DNA of 64,000 nt from Phragmites australis (lineage: Eukaryota > Streptophyta > Magnoliopsida > Poales > Poaceae), in assembly GCF_958298935.1 (NCBI RefSeq), contig NC_084933.1, positions 6,865,001 through 6,929,000 of the forward strand, given 5' to 3'. The notes beneath the pieces are model-generated. The model was given only the letters and a program-made list of their open reading frames with translations, had not been told where the DNA came from and ran no database searches. How positions within the stretch are numbered: the stretch's first letter is position 1; every line of letters begins with the position of its first letter. Below, piece after piece: positions 57,073 through 64,000 of this stretch. The position numbers were made by a program, and so were the translations under genes.

Positions 57073-57342
57073 AGGGTCTATTTAGTTTGGCTTTTATGAG
57101 TTTCTACTTCTCAGAAGCTAAAGGCCAAACCAAACAGCCTAGCTATGAGTTAGTTTTTGGAAAACTACAAAGCTAGCTTATGAGAAAATGAACTAAAAAC
57201 TAAGAAATTGATTGAGATAAGCTTTTCTAATTTTTAGTGTGCTAAGAAATTAAAAACTTATTAAAAATCAATTGCAAAAAGTCATCAGCCAGAAAATAGA
57301 AAAACTAAAAGATAAAAGCCTTAGCCCAACTAAACAGATCCT
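57073..57342. mobile_element. MITE of the TTTGGTT...AACCAAA type, duplicated left border
   Basis: Left AGGGTCTATTTAGTTTGGC, right GCCCAACTAAACAGATCCT, with TTTTAGTT/AAAAACTA words inside. The left border plus flank is repeated 95 bp upstream (56978: AGGGTCTATTTGGTTCGGC, preceded in both cases by GCNCTAGGTTAA), so a short segmental duplication includes the element's edge. Confidence 0.55.
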
Positions 57343-57781
57343 AAGAATCACTCTCTTCCATGACAGCAAAAGTCTGATGTCATCAAGCTATAAGCCAACT
57401 TATGTGATCTTATTGTACTTCCTTTAAGAGTATCCCTAGCGTGCATTCGATTTTGGAGCGCAAAATCGGTGACGTGGAGTTAAGTTCGATAGTTGCAACG
57501 CTGATTCGTTTAGTTGGCCCAATGGAAATGCTAAAAACAATCATAGTACTCATGCATCCTCTCGCTTTCCCCTTCTCTCTCCCCTTCTGCAGTGCTCAAA
57601 ACATCTTGCATCCACCACCGCCACATGGTCCGGCCACCAACCTGCCGTGCTGCCACCACACGCTCCAACCATTGTGCCCACATCACACGCTCCCCCTACC
57701 ACACCTCCTCCCCTCCCACCGCCATCCAAAGCTCCTGTGATGAGTTTCCGTGCTAGATGAGCCCACAACCTTCCTCCCTAG
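57343..57781. other. Intergenic
   Basis: A pyrimidine-rich part at 57560-57740 gives proline/histidine-rich open frames by composition. No gene supported. Confidence 0.4.
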
Positions 57782-58176
57782 TGTCACAACCTAGCTAATT
57801 TGCATGAAGTGAATCAAAAGCAAGAAGAACCTGGAAGAGATTTGGGTAAGAACGGAGGAAAATATTGCCTATTCTTGCCCAGTTTAGGACTGGTTTCATA
57901 TTACAATTGTGGAATACCCCCTTTCCCCATACCGATCCAGTTATAACGTGCCCGGTCGCGAGATATAATCAAGTCATTAACTTGCTAATTAAACAGGTTT
58001 AACTAAAGCTTAACTAAATTAACTGAAACAGTAAAGAGGTTTTAACTGTGCCTAATTCGACACACAAATGAAGCTAGCAGGCAACAGCGTAGCGAAGAAG
58101 AAGTTGTGAATGCCATTGATTACAGGCGAACTAGTACCGAACACCCTCAACGATCGAATCAGCTTAAGTCATGACA
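57782..58176 (-). repeat. Ty3/gypsy 3' LTR
   Basis: 395 bp with ends TGTCACAACC and GTCATGACA (TGTCA/TGACA). Directly right of it, ATTCCCTTCCCTTGAG is the complement of a polypurine tract, so it is the 3' LTR of a minus-strand element whose pol tail follows. Confidence 0.7.
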
Positions 58177-58189
58177 ATTCCCTTCCCTT

Positions 58190-59027
58190 GAGAATGTGCT
58201 TGCCCTCAAGTGTGTCCACCTTCTCCCTGGGCTTTAGTTTCAGCAGCTTCATTCTCCTCCTGCATCTACCATTCACAAAGTGTATTCAAATAGAAACTTG
58301 GAAAAGACAATTTGATGAACGACTTATCTTCCCAAGTAGCATCTTCTGGTGGTGAGTTAGCACATTCTACAAACCACTAAGTGATGATTGAGTCATGCCT
58401 CGGTAAAGCTCTCTTTTCTAGAACAGTAACTGGAGTAGCCTTGATCCTTGAGAATCCACCATGGGAAGATCCTAACTTGGAACTGCATGATCCCCAATGT
58501 GCTTCTTGAGCTGACTAATGTGAAATACTGGGTGAATCTGAGCATTTGGAGGTAACTGGATTATGTATGCAACTGCACCGATTTTCTGAAGAATCAAGAA
58601 AGTCTCATAAAACTTGGTGGTCAATTTCATAGAATTGCTCATACCAAAGGCCGACAATCTATATGGTTGCATCTTAATGTAAACCATGTATCCTTCCTTG
58701 AATGGTGGTCAATTTCATAGAATTGCTCATACCAAAGGCCGACAATCTATATGGTTGCATCTTAATGTAAACCATGTATCCTTCCTTGAACACCCTCTCA
58801 GACCTTTTTAGATCAGCATATTTCTTTATTCGTGATTGAGCCTGAGACAAGTTGTTTTTCAGCCCATCTAACATCTGCTGTTTTTCAGACAAGAGTGCTC
58901 TAGCTAGAGACTCAGGTCCAGGTACTGACACCTCACTAATTAGTGGTGGAGGGTAACCATACATGGCTGGGAATGGAGAGCACTTGAGTGAGGTGTGGTA
59001 GTTTGCATTGTATCAAAATTCAGCCCA
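58190..59027 (-). pseudogene. Ty3/gypsy pol C-terminal fragment with 88-bp duplication
   Basis: Minus strand: PPLISEVSVPGPESLARALLSEKQQMLDGLKNNL, QSRIKKYADLKRSERVFKEG, KMQPYRLSAFG (integrase C-terminal part, 58674-58964), then VAYIIQLPPNAQIHPVFHISQLKKHIG (58490-58580), and a chromo-like end ATWEDKSFIKLSFPSFYLN (58280-58345). A perfect 88-bp tandem duplication (58615-58702 and 58703-58790) repeats KMQPYRLSAFGMSNSMKLTT and breaks the frame. Confidence 0.75.
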
Positions 59028-59272
59028 AGTGAAAGCATTTATGACATTCTAAGAGGGGGTGAATTAAGACACTTAAAAGTAATCGGCTCAAAAAACTTTA
59101 CAAGATAAATATATAAAAATTTCTATCTAAATGTGCTTTAGGTTCATTTAATGTGTCTATTCTACCATTAAAATGTTTGCAAACTATAGCAAATGATAGC
59201 AAATTACTCTATAAAGATAAACATATAAGGATAGATTGCAAGAAGTAAATGCGAAAAATGTAAAGATGGTAC
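59028..59272 (-). repeat. Fragment of the LTR family seen at 22043
   Basis: Contains CTAAGAGGGGGTGAATTAAG, TGGCTCAAAAAACTTT-like and ATCTAAATGTGCTTTAGGTT, matching 22055-22260. Cut at 59273 by the Tat LTR, so the Tat element inserted into it. Confidence 0.65.
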
Positions 59273-59824
59273 TGTTGGGATCGAAGTCCCAGACAAAATG
59301 GGCCTCCGGGGGTGGAACTGGCGAAGGCCCCTTACGGTGACGTGTACTGGAAGTGGAATAGTCTCGGGTTACCGTTCATGTTTACACTGTGGCTCTATTT
59401 ATAGCCCGTACGCAGTGATCACGAACCCGGTTTACACATATTACCCCCTGACCTGCTACATTCCTGGAATATCCGGGGGCAATATAGTACAAATAAGCAT
59501 GATCCCATAATTACAACAGTGCCCATGACAATTGGGCCCACTGTCCAGTTGTTTTTCAACTGAAGGGTATCGAAGCCCTCTCCGTCCGACCTCTTGGCGA
59601 GCTGCCTTCGCTGCCTCCAGGCGAAGGCCTGGCCTTATCTTCGCACCGAGCGAAGGGCGCAGGACGCGAACTGGAGCTTCGCCCAGCAGTCGAGGCAGAT
59701 CAGTCTTCGCATACGCGAACTCGGCTATGAAAGATGCAACCAACACAGCGGTTGTCCCACAGCACTTCCGACTAACTTCGCGGTTGCCTTCAGGTACGGG
59801 GACGGCAGGAGATGATCCCCAACA
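59273..59824 (-). repeat. Tat element G 3' LTR
   Basis: 552 bp with inverted ends TGTTGGGATC and GATCCCCAACA-like (TGTTGGG...CCCAACA). A minus-strand TATA box CTATAAATAG lies at 59395-59404. No primer-binding site follows on the low-coordinate side, so it is the 3' LTR of a minus-strand element lying to the right, whose gag-pol is beyond the window. Confidence 0.75.
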
Positions 59825-60110
59825 GTAGCTCCCTACTGGCAAGGTTTATCTTCGATAGGCCGAGCCTGTAGACTTCGAGACATCTAAGCATCGTCCCCTT
59901 TCGGCCTATCGAAGTTAGTTGGATCCAATGCATGTTGTTATATGTATATATATTATATTATTATTATTGTTATTATTTTTTTTATTTTTTTTTGGTGTTG
60001 GAACGATATGGGTAACTACCTGCATTTAATGTTCATGGTAGTTATCTGAGCGTGGTTTCTGGCGCCGGTTCAATTTTCAATGCTGGTAGTGTTAACCGCG
60101 CTCGATTTCT

Positions 60111-60121
60111 CCTATAAATAT
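60111..60121 (+). promoter_or_regulatory. TATA box for the antisense accessory gene of element G
   Basis: CCTATAAATAT on the plus strand, about 146 bp before the ATG at 60258. 59825-60110 is otherwise AT-rich with no gene. Confidence 0.55.
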
Positions 60122-60257
60122 CGGAAGCTGTCAAAAAAAATTTACCGTGCCCTTGCTTAGAGTTGTTGCTCTCGTACGAAGTAAGTTTGAGTCCTTCGGA
60201 CGCCTTAGAATTAGCCCCCGATTGTCTTCGTGCTGCTAGAAGATTTCCTTGAACTAG

Positions 60258-63200
60258 ATGGCTCCGAAATACAGATCGTCGCATCCGAAGACTTACTGGA
60301 TTGGACAGTCCAAGGTGGATGGTGAAGTTTTAGCTGGCCTTATCAGGGAAGGGATGATTAGTGACGTATCGAAGGTCCGGCTTCCTGGAAAGCAGGAGAT
60401 CCCAGAGCCCGCTGACGACGAAGCCATCGTGTTTGTGCATTACTTTAGGGTTGGCCTTCGGCTTCCCTGTGACGAAATGGTAATCAAGGTGTTGAAGCTC
60501 TTCGAAGTATATTTGCATCAGTTAACGCCTAACGCCATAGTCAGGATGAGTCTTTTTGCCTGGGCTGCTCGATCCGAGGGAATTAAGGCTTCCGCAAGGG
60601 CCTTCTCCGCTGCGCACCACCTGCACCATCAACCAAAACCGGTTTTTGTCCGCGGAGTACAGAGCGAAGCGCACTATGGTTGTCTAAACTTCGCCTATCG
60701 CGCCGGCCTGTCCACTCACGTAGTTGTATACAAGAACAAGTGGCCTAGCGACTGGACTCAATAGTGGTTTTACCACAAGGTTGAAGCCGAAGATTACCTT
60801 GTTTCGAAGTGCGAAGGGGTCAAGGGAAACCGTGCACCGGATGTGCGGTTGAAAGCATCGCAACAAACGGCGCGTGAAGCCTTCACACGGTGCGCAAAGC
60901 ATCTATCAACTCGTGACTTGGTCGAGGAGTTTTTGGCGGCCGGGGTCTGGCCCCTTAGCCGTGGCTGGAGTATCTCGGCCTTCGGGGAGAAAGGGCCTGA
61001 GGGGCTCTGCCGCCCTCATCCTAATCTTCGCAGGTACCCTCTTGATCGTGCACTGTTACTTAATTTAAATCTTCTAGTCTAACAGTTGTTTTAATTATTT
61101 TTTATTATATTTGTCGGTAGCCGAAGTGGAGGCGAAGGCTGTGATGCTGGTTGGCAAGGTTACTCCTGGCGAACCAGGGACTTAACCATAGGTTAAACAG
61201 AATCTTCGACTATCGTGGTTTGTCGTATGATGAGCGTCCGAAGATTTCCGCTGTTCTGCAAAGCAATGCGGGAGGCTCCCCACCAGTGGAAGTGAGCGAA
61301 GAACCCGCCGCTTGCCCTCTGACGAAAAGGAAGGCTTCGGAGCGATCGCCAAAAATTGGCCGTACCAAGAAAGCTGTCGCACTCCGTAAAAAACCACGTG
61401 AAGCTGCGTTCGAGTATCACCCAGAAACATCGCCGGAGGGCTCCGCTGCTTCGCGTGGCCTGACCCGTCGGGAGAGTTCCGTAGGAGCGCAGGAGGCCCA
61501 GGTGCCGAAATCCCTGTTTTGCACGCGCGTCGATCTTCCAACGTTCATTCTGAGTGACGACAAAGAATTGACGGGGACGGGCGCAGCATTAGAGCCCGAT
61601 GTTGCAGAGGAGCCTGTTGAAGAAGTTGGCGCCGACGTAGAGGTGGCTGCGCACTCGTCACCCTCCTCGTCCTCGAGCTTGTCTTCCGAGAGCGAAGATT
61701 CCACGCCAAGTGCGCCCCGTCGCAAGGGGAAGGGCCTGATGGGTCTTGGTGGGCTGCTTGACGCGAAGGCCCTTGCCCCCGAGGCTTTGCGGCCCGCCGC
61801 TTTTGAGCCGAGTGTCGGGGAGGTAAGCGATGCGAAGAAGATTTTTGGTACCTTCGTTCTTCCTGAGGTGGAGATCCCGCTTGGTCAAAAGTCTTCAAGC
61901 GAATTGATTGATGCTTCCAATGTGGCCATCGCGAAGGTATATTGGATATTTTCTTATAATGAGAGAAAGAAAACTTTGTATTTTACTAACTTGTAGTTGA
62001 AATTTCAGGTTTTACTTCTCTCCCGAGCTCAACGCAAACAAACAGAAAAGTCCGAAGCCCGCGCCCGAAGCGCTCAGGCAAAAATTGAACTGCTACAAAA
62101 ACGGGCGGAGAAAGCTGAGAGCCAGAAGCGCGAGTTGTCGCGGCGGGCGAAGGATGCAGAGTTACGATCGGAGAGGCTTGAAGCGGAGCTCGAAGCCCTG
62201 CGCTCAGCGAAGGGTATTGCTGACAGCGAAGTGAATTGCCTTCGCCAAAATTTGCAATCTTCCGAAGCGCAAGTTTGCGAATTGCAATCACAGTGTGCGT
62301 TGGAGAGAGAGAGAGAGAGCGGAGCGGCTGCAGAATGAACTAAGCAAAGCGAAGGCTTACAGTGACGATGCCCTTAATGTCATTGGGGAGCTTGAGCCGA
62401 AGGCGATTGCCGCCTGCGAAGCAATCAGCCATACCTTTGAAGGAATAGGCGCCTCGGCGACTCCTCCATCACTTGAACTCGTCGGACTGGGTGGACATAT
62501 CGGTTGGATCAATGAGACCAGCAGTAGCCTCCTTCCAGCTGCTCAGCTATACGGCGATTTTTGCGCCATGGTCGCCGCCCGGAGTCTCGTGCAGTCTGTG
62601 GAGATGACGGGTTGCGACCATCACACTGCTCTTCAACGACCTTCCTTCCAGTATCCTTCGGATCTGTCAACTTCGGCTGTTACCAAGTCGTTGAAGAGCA
62701 TCGCTCGTTCATTCACCACTAATTATTGGTGTAAGCATGGCCGCGAGCTAGCTCTTCGAGAGGCCGAATTGAATCGTCAAAGGGTACAGATACCAAACTT
62801 ATGTTTTCTCTTATCGAAGGTTATGAAAGTGGTTATATGTGGCAATAATGTATTTATTTCTGTTAAAAAAATTTTAGGCCAACGCAAGGGAAGACACCTC
62901 GTTGAAACCGACTAATGTGGCTGCCGAAGATACTGGGAAGGTGGGATGAATTGGCGCGAAGGGTCGTGTTTATGCTTTGGTTTTTGTAATTAATGATGTG
63001 ATACACTGGCTGTGTAATACATTATATATTCATGTCGAAGTGATATTGACCTTTTTGCGCTCCCTGCGCAGGTCCTTGCTTCGGACACTGCGCAGGTAGC
63101 CGAAGAAGCTGTGCCTTTGACTATGATGAGGGATAATTTTTATGTTTCCTGGTCCTGCTGGGAATCATTTCACCGACGTCATGCTAATATCGACTTGGAA

Positions 63201-63623
63201 CGGTATTGGCACGTGAGGTGTAGATCGTATAACGATATGAATGCTAGAACGATGGTGTTTTGGAAATCTGTTTGTCCTTCGACGATAGTTAGTCGATGAG
63301 CTGAACGAAATCTGCGTCGTGTGGCGAGAGGGGACGTTGATGGCACATCGGTGCTCGTTGAGCCGAAAATTGAACCTCAAGACGAGGAGCCGTTTTCACA
63401 CAAACCCCAATTGTGTTATCGGCGTGGTCCCTCTTCGCAAGTAGCTAGGCGAAGTGGTAGTGATGGCAAAACTCCTATGTCCTCGTCGTATTGTAATCAA
63501 GTTGGGCCCACTTCGGCCCCATCGTCGCGTTTCCATGCCAGCGAAGGCATCGAGTATCAATTTTATTTTAGTCGTTTGTATAAGGATTTTGTTGATCCAG
63601 AGGTTGATTTGGACGCGGAATAA
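60258..63623 (+). pseudogene. Five-exon antisense accessory gene of Tat element G (putative gypsy-type transposon domain)
   Basis: Plus-strand gene, antisense to its minus-strand element. Exons: 60258-61033, 61121-61936, 62009-62783, 62878-62940, 63072-63623, all introns GT-AG (87, 72, 94, 131 bp). Introns 2-4 are phase 0 and reading stays open across each join (AIAK/VLLLSRA; NRQR/ANARED; EDTGK/VLASDT). Exon 1 resembles the 'putative gypsy type transposon' domain family: VGLRLPCDEMVIKVLKLFEVYLHQLTPNAI, FAWAARSEGI, VVYKNKWPSDW, WFYHKV. Exon 2 has LANQGLNHRLNRIFDYRGLS then an acidic/serine-rich stretch. Exon 3 is a long Glu/Arg/Ala coiled coil. Defects: TAG at 60762, a frame break near 61145, a shift in a GA run at about 62300-62319, TGA at 63297. 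Function unknown; probably nuclear or structural by composition only. Confidence 0.7.
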
Positions 63624-64000
63624 ACTGGTTTTGTGTTGTGATTTGCTCTTTTTGTACACCCTTACCGGCATGCCGAGCGAAGTATGTTTTTTTTCGATTC
63701 GCCCTGGTCATAAGTTGAATTCTCCGGGTTAGACTTTCTGGACGAAAACCATCCCCCGTTTTTCGCCGCAGTTTCCTGCGATTCTATTGGGATGATAATT
63801 TTCTCTTGGTCGCTGTTACATTTGCGAAGCGCCGTCCCCCCCCCCCCCCCCCCCGACTTTTACTCGCAGGTAACTTCGGCCTATTTTGGGTGGATTGGTC
63901 TCTGACGCTTAGCTTTTGAAGTTTTTTGGCTTCAACTCGTTTGACCGTTGATATTTGGGTAGGCAGTGCTAGCCCCCTGTACTTGACGAAGTGTGCTGCC
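63624..64000. other. Element G internal untranslated region
   Basis: After the antisense gene's stop. Contains a 19-base C run (63836-63854) and, at 63973, GCTAGCCCCCTGTACTTG, which resembles the TAGCCCC units at 29600. No gene before the window ends. Confidence 0.5.

Noticed and set aside
63836..63854. 19-base C run as a functional site
   Set aside because: Simple homopolymer in untranslated element sequence; may also be an assembly-prone region.

Overview
The window is plant nuclear DNA, most likely from a grass. It is almost wholly transposable elements plus one decayed host gene. Pointers to a grass are the mix of Tat-type Ty3/gypsy, Ty1/copia, CACTA, PIF/Harbinger, hAT/Stowaway MITE and LINE sequence, AT-rich introns with GT-AG borders, and GC-rich islands. 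There are no operons, ribosome binding sites or CRISPR arrays. Nearly all coding segments carry stops or frameshifts. In several, the change fits C-to-T decay of CGA or CAA codons to stops, as expected for methylated repeats.

Layout. 1-2934: right part of a CACTA element with a broken TNP2-type transposase on the minus strand and hairpin-forming subterminal repeats. 2985-6486: intergenic DNA with two MITEs. 6487-8711: a short deleted CACTA derivative. 10488-10905: a two-exon secreted cysteine-rich peptide gene with a one-base frameshift. 11140-14077: hAT MITEs and Ty3/gypsy remnants arranged around one shared LTR. 14078-38041: a nest of minus-strand Tat-lineage gypsy elements. The outer element, here called C, has LTRs at 14078 and 37811; the inner one, B, has its body at about 20400-29590. 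Solo LTRs sit at 22043-23761 and 29806-30673.

38304-55669: the 3' two thirds of a Sec1/Munc18 gene (SEC1/KEULE-like, plus strand). It is a pseudogene, spread over 17 kb by a copia element (about 41840-47329), a 5'-truncated LINE (48050-49169, 14-bp target duplication) and a complete PIF/Harbinger element (49356-54145). The PIF element lies inside an exon with an exact TTA target duplication. 56978-59272: a MITE, the 3' end of another gypsy element and an LTR fragment.

59273-64000: the 3' end of another Tat element. Its 3' LTR is followed by an antisense (plus-strand) accessory gene with five exons, four GT-AG introns (three of them phase 0 and open across the joins) and its own TATA box. Degraded relatives of this antisense gene, each with an upstream TATA-like box, occur at 15081-15752 and 20360-20668. 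This recurring independent antisense gene is the strongest candidate in the window for an under-described system.
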